64,000 bases of DNA, from positions 94,340-158,339 of the forward strand of contig CAUJHF010000067.1 of the NCBI GenBank assembly GCA_963204745.1. Reading direction: 5' to 3'. The position numbers were made by a program, and so were the translations under genes. Source of the DNA: Pseudomonadota bacterium (GTDB lineage Bacteria > Pseudomonadota > Gammaproteobacteria > Steroidobacterales > GCA-2729495). A model generated the notes under the pieces. The model saw nothing but the letters and a program-made list of their open reading frames with translations, ran no database searches and was not told the DNA's origin. Below, piece after piece: positions 28,590 through 36,865 of this stretch; the first letter of the stretch is position 1, and the number at the start of each line of letters is the position of its first letter.

Positions 28590-30512
28590 GTGTTGAAGAA
28601 ATTGCTTTCTTTGGGTGCGGTACTGCTGTCGGCAGCGCTGGCGTCCTGTGGCGGTGGTGGTGACGGCACCATCAGTGGTTCGGGTGGTGGTGCGGCCACG
28701 GCAGCAATCATTACGGTACTTGCGTCGTCGCCACAGCTGCAGTCCGATCAGGGCGGTGCCAATACGGTTTCGATCACGGCCCAGGTCAAGGATGCTAGTA
28801 ACGCAGTCCTTGAGGGGGTTACGGTGCAGTTCGGCGCCAGTTCCGGCTCGCTCGCCGTTACCCAGGCCGCTACGGATGCTTCAGGTATCGCCTATGCACA
28901 GTTGTCAAACGGCACCAATGCCCAGAACCGCGCTATTACGGTTACGGCTACGGCAGGCCAGGCGTCAGGTAGCGTCATCGTCAACGTGGTCGGCACCACC
29001 ATCACCATTACGGGTCCTGATGCACTTGCCCTGAACGATACAGGTGCCTATGTCGCCGTCGCAAAGGACTCCAAGGCTGCTGGTATCCAGGGCGCGATCC
29101 TGACGCTCACCTCGGCCAATGGCAATACGATTTCCGCACCGGTGACAACTACCGACTCCAGCGGCAATGTCCCGTTCAATGTCACAGCGACGGCCGCCGG
29201 CGCCGACACCCTGACGGTCAGTGGCCTGGGTTTGAATGCGACCAAGACGCTTACGGTATCCGGCGATGTATTCGCCTTCAGTGCCCCAGCCGCCGGCGCC
29301 GAGGTCAACTTGGGTGCTGCGCAGCCGGTTACTGTGCGCTGGACAAAGAACGGAGTTCCCCAGGTTGGAGCGACCATCAATTTCTCGACCACGCGGGGTA
29401 CCCTCTCGGCGAGCACTGCCCTGACCGATGCTTCCGGTGATGCGTCGATAACCATCAGTGCCACCATCGCAGGCTCGGCGGTATTGACGGCGACCAATCC
29501 GGAAGCGACGAGCACGAACCGCTCGCTGGAGTTTGTGGCTACCACGCCCGCTACAGTCGATCTGCAGGCCTCGCCATTGACGGTCGGTGTCGCGGAGCAG
29601 AGCCAGCTGACAGCAGTGGTCCGGGATGCAAGCAACAACCCGGTCAAGAACCGGACCGTACAGTTCGCACTTGAATCGACGGGTGGCTCGCTGTCGGTCG
29701 GGCAGGATATTACCGACAGCCAGGGGCATGCCCAGTCGGTCTACACGGCTGGTGCTGATGCCAGCGCCGTAAATGGTGTCGTAATTCGTGCCACCGTACA
29801 GGGCACGGGCATCGACGACACTGTGGCATTGACCGTTGCCCGGCAGGAACTTGCCCTGACCCTGGGAACAGGCAATACGCTGTTTGAGATCGGTACGGCC
29901 ACCTATGCCAAGGAATGGGTCATCCTGGTGACTGACGTTGACGGCAATGCAGTTGCCAACAAGTCAGTGCAGGCCAGTATCCGCTCCCGTCAGTACATCA
30001 AAGGGCAACTGGGGTGGGCGGACCCGCCCGGTGTCTGGTCTTACGCGGGCAATTCACCGGTTTTCTGTCCGGATGAGGACGCCAACAAGAACGGCATTCT
30101 GGATGCCAGCCTGGGTGAGGATGTCTCTGGTCTCGGCAATAACAATGGCATCCTTGAAGCCGGTAACATTGCGCTGGTTGCCGCCGTTCCGGAAACGGCC
30201 TCGCTGAGCGCACCCTGTGCGACGGCCGGGGCCCAGGGTACCGCTGCCAATGTCGTAACCAACAGCCAGGGTCGTGCACGCATCTGCGTGTTCTACCCGC
30301 AGAACTACGCTGAGTGGCTTGAGGCCACGCTGACTGCGAAAGCGAGCGTTACCGGCAGTGAGTTCAGCAAGTCCAGCGTATTTACACTGCAGGTGCTGGC
30401 ATCCGACGTCGATAGCGAGACCGATGCCCCGCCGAACCAGTTCAGTCCTTTCGGTGTCGATGTGCCCACCGGAACCACTACGGATTGCACGATTCCACCG
30501 CCGACACCCTGA
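28590..30512 (+). CDS. Ig-like (Big_1/invasin-type) repeat lipoprotein
   Basis: The 640-residue protein starts at GTG 28590 with a GAGAGGGAA ribosome binding site. It has a lipobox ALASC (Cys20) followed by a Gly-rich spacer. At least four tandem Ig-like units follow, each with the pattern V-x-D-A-S-N-x-V, then G-V/T-V-Q-F, then T-D-A/S-x-G (starts near residues 40, 140, 235 and 330). The C-terminal third contains Asp/Asn-rich segments DEDANKNGILD and GNNNGILEAG that look like calcium-binding loops, and four Cys. It is probably a surface-exposed outer-membrane protein. It follows pilQ by 55 bases without a terminator and is followed by one, so it probably belongs to the pil transcript. Its function is unknown. 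Confidence 0.8.
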   Translation: MLKKLLSLGAVLLSAALASCGGGGDGTISGSGGGAATAAIITVLASSPQLQSDQGGANTVSITAQVKDASNAVLEGVTVQFGASSGSLAVTQAATDASGIAYAQLSNGTNAQNRAITVTATAGQASGSVIVNVVGTTITITGPDALALNDTGAYVAVAKDSKAAGIQGAILTLTSANGNTISAPVTTTDSSGNVPFNVTATAAGADTLTVSGLGLNATKTLTVSGDVFAFSAPAAGAEVNLGAAQPVTVRWTKNGVPQVGATINFSTTRGTLSASTALTDASGDASITISATIAGSAVLTATNPEATSTNRSLEFVATTPATVDLQASPLTVGVAEQSQLTAVVRDASNNPVKNRTVQFALESTGGSLSVGQDITDSQGHAQSVYTAGADASAVNGVVIRATVQGTGIDDTVALTVARQELALTLGTGNTLFEIGTATYAKEWVILVTDVDGNAVANKSVQASIRSRQYIKGQLGWADPPGVWSYAGNSPVFCPDEDANKNGILDASLGEDVSGLGNNNGILEAGNIALVAAVPETASLSAPCATAGAQGTAANVVTNSQGRARICVFYPQNYAEWLEATLTAKASVTGSEFSKSSVFTLQVLASDVDSETDAPPNQFSPFGVDVPTGTTTDCTIPPPTP

Positions 30513-30538
30513 GCCAGGCGTCGGGTCACAAGACATTG

Positions 30539-30571
30539 AACAGGCCGGCGCAAGCCGGCCTGTTCTTTTCT
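30539..30571 (+). terminator. Rho-independent terminator after the pil/Ig-lipoprotein operon
   Basis: A perfect 11-bp GC-rich stem (30539-30549 with 30554-30564) closed by a GCAA tetraloop is followed by CTTTTCT. It lies 26 bases after the lipoprotein stop and 55 bases before aroK. Confidence 0.8.
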
Positions 30572-30626
30572 GCACCGCCTCCGTCTGCCAGTTGACGGCC
30601 CTGCGCCGATCGCAAACACTGCTTCA

Positions 30627-31154
30627 ATGCAGCCTGAAACCAGCATCTTTCTCGTCGGCCCGATGGGCTCCGGCAAGTCGGCCGTCGGCAAGCGCCTGGC
30701 GCGCGACCTGGGCCGCGAGTTCATCGACAGCGATCAGCTCATCGAAATGCGCAGCGGCGTGGATATTCCCTTTATCTTCGAGCGCGAAGGTGAGGCGGGG
30801 TTTCGCGAGCGCGAGTGCCGTGTGATCGATGAAGTGACGCAGCGGCCGGGTATCGTGCTGGCCACTGGTGGCGGGTCTGCGCAGAATCCGGACAGCCGGG
30901 CGAGACTGCATGGGCGTGGCCTGGTTGTCTATCTGCATACCGGTGTCGACCAGCAGCTCAAGCGTACCGGCGGCGGCCGCGGCCGCCCCTTGCTGAAAAA
31001 CGGTAATCCGCGTGAAATCCTCAGCCGGCTGATGGCGGAGCGTGAACCGCAGTTCCGGGAAATCGCACATTTCGTCGTCGACACGGATAACCGCAAGGTG
31101 GCATCGGTCGTCCATGAGATTCGCCAGTATCTCGCCGCCCGGTCCCCGGCTTGA
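30627..31154 (+). CDS. aroK: Shikimate kinase
   Basis: A 175-residue kinase of the aromatic amino acid pathway that phosphorylates shikimate. Walker A is GPMGSGKSAVG (11-21). Shikimate contacts are in FIDSDQLIE and the FREREC region, with VLATGGGSAQ after. The lid contains the GRGRPLLK arginines. It precedes aroB by 13 bases, a conserved pair downstream of pilQ in gammaproteobacteria. Confidence 0.95.
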   Translation: MQPETSIFLVGPMGSGKSAVGKRLARDLGREFIDSDQLIEMRSGVDIPFIFEREGEAGFRERECRVIDEVTQRPGIVLATGGGSAQNPDSRARLHGRGLVVYLHTGVDQQLKRTGGGRGRPLLKNGNPREILSRLMAEREPQFREIAHFVVDTDNRKVASVVHEIRQYLAARSPA

Positions 31155-31167
31155 GTACCATGCGCAG

Positions 31168-32262
31168 ATGTCACAGACGATGCTGATTACCCTGTCGGTC
31201 GACCTGGGTCTGCGCAGTTACCCGGTTCTTATCGGCAGTGGCCTGCTGTCGCAGCCGGCCATTCTTGAGCCGTACCTGAAGCATCGCGACGTGCTGGTCG
31301 TGACCAATGACACCGTAGGTCCGATCTATCTTGGTCCGCTGCGCGGCCTCTTGAGCGGCTGCCGGGTAAACAGCTTCAGCCTGCCCGACGGCGAGCGCCA
31401 CAAGACCATGGCCACGGTGAGCGCAGTACTCGATGCGCTCGTCTCCGGCCGCTACGGACGCGATGCGGTGGTCGTGGCGCTGGGCGGTGGCGTGGTCGGC
31501 GACATCGCCGGATTTGCCGCGGCGATCTATCAGCGCGGCGTGGATTTCCTGCAGGTGCCGACCACCCTGCTGGCTCAGGTGGACTCGGCCGTCGGCGGCA
31601 AAACCGGCGTCAATCACGCGGGTGGCAAGAACCTCATTGGCGCCTTTCACCAGCCGCTGTGTGTGCTGGCTGATACCGATACCCTGCAGACCCTGCCCGA
31701 CCGCGAACTCTCCGCCGGTCTGGCTGAAGTGGTGAAGTACGGGCTGATCGGCGATGCGGCGTTTTTCGACTGGATAGAAGCCCATACCCAGAGCCTGCTG
31801 CAGCGTGATCCGGCCGCCCTTCGCCACGTGATACGCCGGTCATGCGAACTCAAGGCCGAAATCGTTGCCCAGGACGAACTCGAGCATGGCCGCCGCGCAT
31901 TGCTCAATCTCGGTCATACCTTCGGTCATGCGATCGAATTGCATGCCGGCTATGGCGAGTGGCTGCACGGTGAGGCGGTGGCCGCGGGCACCTGCATGGC
32001 CGCTGCGTTTGCAGAGCGGCTGGGCACCGTCGACCGAGCCGCCGTCGAGCGCATCCGCCGGCTCTACAGCCAGCTGAATCTGCCGATTGATCCGCCGCCC
32101 GTTGATCCGGGGAAATTCCTCGCTGCGATGGGCATGGACAAGAAGGTGATGGCCGGGCATATCCGCCTGGTACTGCTCGACCGTATCGGTGCCGGCCGAA
32201 TTACCGCTGATTACGCGCCACACGAGCTCGCCGACTTCCTGCGCGAGCAGTTTGTGCGGTGA
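31168..32262 (+). CDS. aroB: 3-dehydroquinate synthase
   Basis: The 364-residue enzyme makes 3-dehydroquinate from DAHP using NAD and zinc. Conserved blocks are ALGGGVVGDIAGFAAAIYQR, VPTTLLAQVDSAVGGKTGVN, the zinc-ligand region LAEVVKYGLI and LLNLGHTFGHAIE, and HGEAVAAGTC. The ATG at 31168 matches the family start. The stop overlaps the GTG start of the next gene. Confidence 0.96.
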   Translation: MSQTMLITLSVDLGLRSYPVLIGSGLLSQPAILEPYLKHRDVLVVTNDTVGPIYLGPLRGLLSGCRVNSFSLPDGERHKTMATVSAVLDALVSGRYGRDAVVVALGGGVVGDIAGFAAAIYQRGVDFLQVPTTLLAQVDSAVGGKTGVNHAGGKNLIGAFHQPLCVLADTDTLQTLPDRELSAGLAEVVKYGLIGDAAFFDWIEAHTQSLLQRDPAALRHVIRRSCELKAEIVAQDELEHGRRALLNLGHTFGHAIELHAGYGEWLHGEAVAAGTCMAAAFAERLGTVDRAAVERIRRLYSQLNLPIDPPPVDPGKFLAAMGMDKKVMAGHIRLVLLDRIGAGRITADYAPHELADFLREQFVR

Positions 32263-33470
32263 AGAAAGTCCGGCCGCGCAGCCGCCCGACCGGCCCGGGC
32301 ACCGGGTCCGGCAACAGGCTGGCGCCCTTTGCAGCGCGCGCAGAGTCGGGTCGCGGCCGGCAGCATGCAGAGCCGTCGCATGCATACCGCAGTGAGTTCC
32401 AGCGCGATCGCGACCGGGTGATCCATTCCGGTGGCTTCCGCCGTCTGGTCTACAAGACCCAGGTCTTCATCAATCACGAGGGCGACCTGTACCGTACCCG
32501 CCTGACGCACTCGATCGAAGTCGCGCAGATCGCCCGCACCGTGGCCCGTGCCCTGCATCTGAACGAAGAGCTGATCGAGGCAATTGCACTGGCGCATGAT
32601 CTGGGCCACCCGCCCTTCGGTCACGCGGGTGAGGATGCGCTGGACGCATGCATGAAACCGTGGGGTGGTTTCGAACACAATCTGCAGTCCCTGCGGGTGG
32701 TGGATGAACTCGAAGACCGTTACCTTGCGTTTCCCGGACTGAACCTGTGCTTTGAAACCCGCGAAGGGATACTCAAGCACTGCTCAAAACGGAATGCGCG
32801 ACGGCTCGGCGTGGTCGGCGAGCGGTTTCTGTTGCGACAGCAGCCGGGACTGGAAGCACAGGTGGTCAATCTGGCGGACGAAATTGCCTACAACAATCAC
32901 GATGTGGATGACGGATTGCGCTCCGGGCTGCTGACCGAGGAAGCGCTGTGCGCGGTGCCCCTGTTCCGGCGTCATCATGTCCCGTTGCTGGAGGCCAATC
33001 CGCGGGCATCGCGCCGTGCGCTGATCCACGAAACAATCCGCGGGATGATCAACGAAGTGGTCAGCGACCTGGTCGAGACGACCGGCAACAACATCGCCGC
33101 CCGTGGGCCGGAATCAATCGATGAGGTGCGTGCGCTGAAACACCCGCTGGTGGCGCTGAGCCCGGCAGTGAGCAAGGCGCATCTTGGCCTGAAGCGCTTT
33201 CTGCACCGGCAGCTGTACCGGCATGAGCGCGTGCTCGCGGTGACCTCGCGCGCGCAGAACATGCTGAAGGAACTGTTCGCCTGTTACATGAACAGCCCCG
33301 CAGCGATGCCGGCCGAACATGCGACGCGGGCGTTTCAATGGGAGGCTGAGCGTGGCGAGCCGGGCCGGGCTCTGGCGATTGCCGACTACGTGGCCGGCAT
33401 GACAGACCGCTACGCCTATGCCGAGTACCGGCGCCTCATAGATGCCAAAGCAAAGACTCAGGGACTGTAG
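32259..33470 (+). CDS. Deoxyguanosinetriphosphate triphosphohydrolase-like protein
   Basis: A 403-residue HD-domain enzyme of the dGTPase type-2 group that releases triphosphate from dNTPs. The metal-binding motif is intact: RLTHSIEVAQIAR, then AHDLGHPPFGHAGEDAL, and later DEIAYNNHDVDDGL. The N-terminal 35 residues are basic and low-complexity. The GTG start overlaps the aroB stop (GTGA), so translation is probably coupled. Confidence 0.92.
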   Translation: MKKVRPRSRPTGPGTGSGNRLAPFAARAESGRGRQHAEPSHAYRSEFQRDRDRVIHSGGFRRLVYKTQVFINHEGDLYRTRLTHSIEVAQIARTVARALHLNEELIEAIALAHDLGHPPFGHAGEDALDACMKPWGGFEHNLQSLRVVDELEDRYLAFPGLNLCFETREGILKHCSKRNARRLGVVGERFLLRQQPGLEAQVVNLADEIAYNNHDVDDGLRSGLLTEEALCAVPLFRRHHVPLLEANPRASRRALIHETIRGMINEVVSDLVETTGNNIAARGPESIDEVRALKHPLVALSPAVSKAHLGLKRFLHRQLYRHERVLAVTSRAQNMLKELFACYMNSPAAMPAEHATRAFQWEAERGEPGRALAIADYVAGMTDRYAYAEYRRLIDAKAKTQGL

Positions 33471-33476
33471 AGATAC

Positions 33477-34856
33477 ATGAAACCACCGGCTGGAAAGCGC
33501 GCAAGACTTACCGAAGGCCCGGTCAGCAAGGCAATCCTGTCGCTGATGCTGCCGATGATGCTCGGCATGGTTGCGATCGTCACCAATAACCTGGCCGGGG
33601 CCTACTTCGTCGCACAGGTCAGTACCGAGCAGCTTGCGGCTATCACGTTTACCTTTCCGGTCAGCTTCATCGTCGGTGCGATGGCCATGTCGCTGGGTGT
33701 CGGGACCTCCTCGGTGGTGTCCAGGCTGTTTGGCGCCGAAGACCGCGAGCAGGTCAGGCGCATCACCACGCATGCCATGTTGCTTGGCGTGCTGTGCGCT
33801 GTGGTGATCCTTGTCGTTGGCCTGCTGACTATCGATCCGGTATTCCGCCTGCTCGGCGCGGACGAGCGCATCCTGCCGCACATCCATCGCTACATGCGCA
33901 TTTTTTACTGGGGCGGCATCTTTGTCGTGGCACCGATGGTCGCCAACTCGGTACTGCGCGCTTCCGGCGATGCCAAGCGGCCAGCGATGATCATGTCTAC
34001 GGCGGCGATACTGAACATCTGCATCGATCCGGTACTCATCTTCGGCCTGTTCGGTTTCCCGCGCATGGAGATTGCGGGTGCCGCGCTCGGCGCTGTGATA
34101 GCAAACATCCTGACCATGTTCGCCTCGATATTTTTCGTGATGTATCGCGAGCATCTGGTAAATATCAGGACGCTGGACCGGCACCTCATCATGGATTCAT
34201 GGCGGCGCATCCTGCATGTAGGTTTGCCGTCCTTGACCAGCAACCTTGTATCGCCGGTCACGACGGCTTTTATCACCTATCAAATCGCAAAATTCGGCCA
34301 GGCATCGGTGGCTGGTTTTGGCATCGCTTCGCGCATCGAGGCACTGTCGCTGCTGGCGATGATGGCGCTGTCGGCAGGTATGACACCGTTTGTCGGCCAG
34401 AACTTTGGCGCCCGGCGCCTGGACCGTGTCGGCGACGGTATCCGCTTCGCTTATCGTTTCTCGCTGTTCTACGGATTGGCCATCGGCGCATTTCTGCTGC
34501 TCTTCGGCGGACATGTCGTCGACCTGTTCGGTCTGGAGGGTGCAGCCCGGGACACGGCACTGCTGCAGATGCGTGTGGTACCGATCAGCTACATCGCGCT
34601 TGGCTGTGCGATGACCGTAAACGGCTCGCTGAATGCGATGGGCAAGCCGATAGCGGCGATGTGGATTTCGATGTCACGCACCATTGCGGTCTATGCACCG
34701 CTGGCCTGGCTGCTGTCGCAGTTCTTTGGCCTGGTCGGTATCTTCATTGCGGCGGCTTCCGCCAACGCGATCGCTGGCGGGATCGGTGTGTTCTGGTTAC
34801 GCCTGGTCTACCGTGAGGCGGTAGCCGACCGGCCGCTCAGGTCTCGTCCTGCGTAG
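33477..34856 (+). CDS. MATE family efflux transporter
   Basis: The 459-residue protein has about 12 membrane helices in two related halves, each with a MatE domain (starting near residues 17 and 240). Segments such as GPVSKAILSLMLPMMLGM, TFPVSFIVGAMAMSLGVG, VGLPSLTSNLVSPVTTAF and SRTIAVYAPLAWLLSQ are typical of cation-coupled multidrug exporters. The substrate cannot be told from sequence. It starts six bases after the dGTPase gene. Confidence 0.92.
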   Translation: MKPPAGKRARLTEGPVSKAILSLMLPMMLGMVAIVTNNLAGAYFVAQVSTEQLAAITFTFPVSFIVGAMAMSLGVGTSSVVSRLFGAEDREQVRRITTHAMLLGVLCAVVILVVGLLTIDPVFRLLGADERILPHIHRYMRIFYWGGIFVVAPMVANSVLRASGDAKRPAMIMSTAAILNICIDPVLIFGLFGFPRMEIAGAALGAVIANILTMFASIFFVMYREHLVNIRTLDRHLIMDSWRRILHVGLPSLTSNLVSPVTTAFITYQIAKFGQASVAGFGIASRIEALSLLAMMALSAGMTPFVGQNFGARRLDRVGDGIRFAYRFSLFYGLAIGAFLLLFGGHVVDLFGLEGAARDTALLQMRVVPISYIALGCAMTVNGSLNAMGKPIAAMWISMSRTIAVYAPLAWLLSQFFGLVGIFIAAASANAIAGGIGVFWLRLVYREAVADRPLRSRPA

Positions 34857-35133
34857 CGGCTTTCTTCTTGCGCCCCGGGCTCAGGTGTACCCGGCCGGTC
34901 TTGCCGCGGCGCCTTTCGTTGAGGCGCTCGATGATTTCCTTTACGGAACGCTCGATGCTGGCGTGACTGCCCTGCAGATGGCCAACGATGGTGTTGTGCC
35001 CCTGTGTAATGACGTAACGATGCCAGTTGCTGGTGTCCACACCGGAAGGCGGTTCGGCCTTGGTGATCGACTGCAGGGCAAAAGGATCAGCGTCCAGCGG
35101 CGAAGGCTGGTGAAGGGAGTTCGAAGCGGCCAT
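34837..35133 (-). CDS. Conserved hypothetical protein
   Basis: A small 98-residue protein with a central conserved-looking segment (NWHRYVITQGHNTIVGHLQG) and an amphipathic helix (VKEIIERLNERRRG). The tail is strongly basic (GRKKKAA). No domain with a known function was recognised. Its 3' end overlaps the MATE gene by 20 bases in convergent orientation. The basic tail suggests nucleic-acid or membrane contact, which is only a guess. Confidence 0.65.
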   Translation of the reverse strand: MAASNSLHQPSPLDADPFALQSITKAEPPSGVDTSNWHRYVITQGHNTIVGHLQGSHASIERSVKEIIERLNERRRGKTGRVHLSPGRKKKAATQDET

Positions 35134-35184
35134 ACGGCAGGATACGCTAGACCGGTCTGCGCTGGCAATTTAACCTATTGAACC

Positions 35185-35871
35185 ATGGAAAACCGGCGCA
35201 ACTACTACCGCATCCTGCACGTTCAGCCCGATGCGCCGACGGAAATCATCAGATCCAGCTACCGGACCCTGATGCAGAAGCTGCGTATGCACCCGGATCT
35301 GGGCGGCGACCAGTGGAATGCCACGCTGATCAATGAGGCCTATCAAACCCTCATGGATGCCGCCAGGCGGGCCGAATATGACCGGCAGGGGGCCCCCGAA
35401 CCTGCCGCCACGGCCGATACATCGATCACGGCGGCCATGCGCCAGCCGGCCTGCATTTATTGCTGCACAGCACATGGCTATACCGAACAGATTCCGCGCG
35501 ATGCCATGTGCGCGGCCTGCGGCAGCCCGCTGCGGCAGGTATCACGGCAGCGCATGGAAACGACCGGCAAACGCGCCATGAGCCGCCTGGCCCGGCGCCA
35601 TGCGCTGAGTTTCTTTCACGGTTGGCCGCTGCAGGGGCCATTCAGCGGTGAAACGCGCGATATCTCGCCGGGCGGCCTGCAGTTTGTCACCGTCGGTGCG
35701 GTGGTTCCCTCCCAGCTGCTCAAGCTCAGCTGTGATCCGCTCAGTGCGGTGGTGCGCGTGGTTGCCTGTGCCGCCTCTGATGAGCCGGACTTCCGCTGGC
35801 TGGTGCGCGCCGAGTACCTGACGGTGTGCTTTCGCCGCTCACGCGGCGCGTTCCTGTCGGCAAAGGCCTGA
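35185..35871 (+). CDS. J-domain / zinc-ribbon / PilZ-like protein
   Basis: The 228-residue protein has three parts. Residues 5-67 are a J-domain with the HPD motif (36-38), needed to stimulate DnaK. Residues 88-115 hold two CxxC pairs (Cys90/Cys93 and Cys109/Cys112) that look like a zinc ribbon. Residues 130-222 resemble a PilZ domain: an Arg-rich stretch (KRAMSRLARRHALSF) is followed by GETRDISPGGLQF, where DISPGG fits the DxSxxG c-di-GMP motif. Whether the RxxxR part is functional is uncertain. A link between DnaK chaperoning and c-di-GMP is inference. The gene stands alone. Confidence 0.75.
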   Translation: MENRRNYYRILHVQPDAPTEIIRSSYRTLMQKLRMHPDLGGDQWNATLINEAYQTLMDAARRAEYDRQGAPEPAATADTSITAAMRQPACIYCCTAHGYTEQIPRDAMCAACGSPLRQVSRQRMETTGKRAMSRLARRHALSFFHGWPLQGPFSGETRDISPGGLQFVTVGAVVPSQLLKLSCDPLSAVVRVVACAASDEPDFRWLVRAEYLTVCFRRSRGAFLSAKA

Positions 35872-35890
35872 GGCGTTTTCCCCGGGGTGC

Positions 35891-36652
35891 TCAGCGTCCT
35901 GACGCGGCTATCGCCTGCAGCGCATTCAGCATGGCCGTAACCACGATGTCCTGCTGCGTTTCGCGAGAGATCTTCGGCGTCCACTGTTCCTTGTAGCCGC
36001 CGCCGTCGAAAGATCCGAAGTACATGTGAATCCCGCCAGGCACCGGCACCCAGATGCTGGAAACCGGAAAGAGCTTGCGCATCCCCTCGAATTTTTCCGG
36101 TGCTGCGCCGGCGAGCGTTGCCCGGTGGATATGCCAGACCGGCAGATCCGAGTCGGCAAGACTGTCCTGTTCGGGTGGATAGGAATCCCAGATGATCAGT
36201 CCGGCCAGGTCTTTCTGGTGATGAAAAGCGTAATAACCGGCCATCGCGCCGCCCATCGAATGACCGGCGATCACCCAACGCCTGATATTCGGCCAGGCCG
36301 CGCGCACATCGTCGGCGCGGTCCGGTGCAAAAATCGCAAAATTCCGCGGCATCTGCACATCCACCACCAGATAGCCGCGGCTTGCCAGACGGCGGAACAC
36401 GGGTGCATAGCCGCGGATGTCGCAGTTCGCACCGGGATAAAAGATGACGCCCAGGGCGGGCTCGCCCGTCGCAGGCCTGAAGCTCAGGTACTTGCCGTCC
36501 TCGACAGTGACTTGATCGTCGGATTGCATGGCAGCCAGTGCCGCAGCCGTTGGCCTGGCCAGTGACATCTCGCCCCAGACATAAAATCCACCGGTCAGCA
36601 GTACCAGCAGCATCGCCAATCCGCCCAGGCCGTACTTCAGAAACCTCTTCAT
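35891..36652 (-). CDS. Alpha/beta hydrolase, membrane-anchored or exported
   Basis: The 253-residue protein has an N-terminal hydrophobic segment (about residues 7-27) acting as anchor or signal. An alpha/beta-hydrolase domain follows, with the nucleophile elbow AGHSMGGAMAG (Ser near 131), an oxyanion-type YPGANCDIRGYAPVF, and a C-terminal PGGIHMYFGSF containing the likely catalytic His. The substrate is unknown. It resembles the dienelactone-hydrolase/ABHD-like group of lipoprotein-type hydrolases. It is convergent with the J-domain gene. Confidence 0.8.
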   Translation of the reverse strand: MKRFLKYGLGGLAMLLVLLTGGFYVWGEMSLARPTAAALAAMQSDDQVTVEDGKYLSFRPATGEPALGVIFYPGANCDIRGYAPVFRRLASRGYLVVDVQMPRNFAIFAPDRADDVRAAWPNIRRWVIAGHSMGGAMAGYYAFHHQKDLAGLIIWDSYPPEQDSLADSDLPVWHIHRATLAGAAPEKFEGMRKLFPVSSIWVPVPGGIHMYFGSFDGGGYKEQWTPKISRETQQDIVVTAMLNALQAIAASGR

Positions 36653-36865
36653 CGCTGCGCGCTCCCTCCGGGTTCTGCGACATTCAAGACTAGCACTGCG
36701 GCTTTCATGCAGACGGATTTTGTCAGGTGCAGCGCTTACCGGTGTCTTTCACTGCATTTGCATCGCCAGTCCACAAACCGGACGAAGGCTGCGCTTATCG
36801 ACGTCGCTGCGAGTGGTGTGCGGCTGTTCACATAGGCCTCCGTCAGTTATTGGCCGGAGACAGAC

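Noticed and set aside
33114..34184. 356-residue open frame antisense to the dGTPase and MATE genes
   Set aside because: His/Arg/Gln-rich shadow frame spanning two well-defined sense genes.
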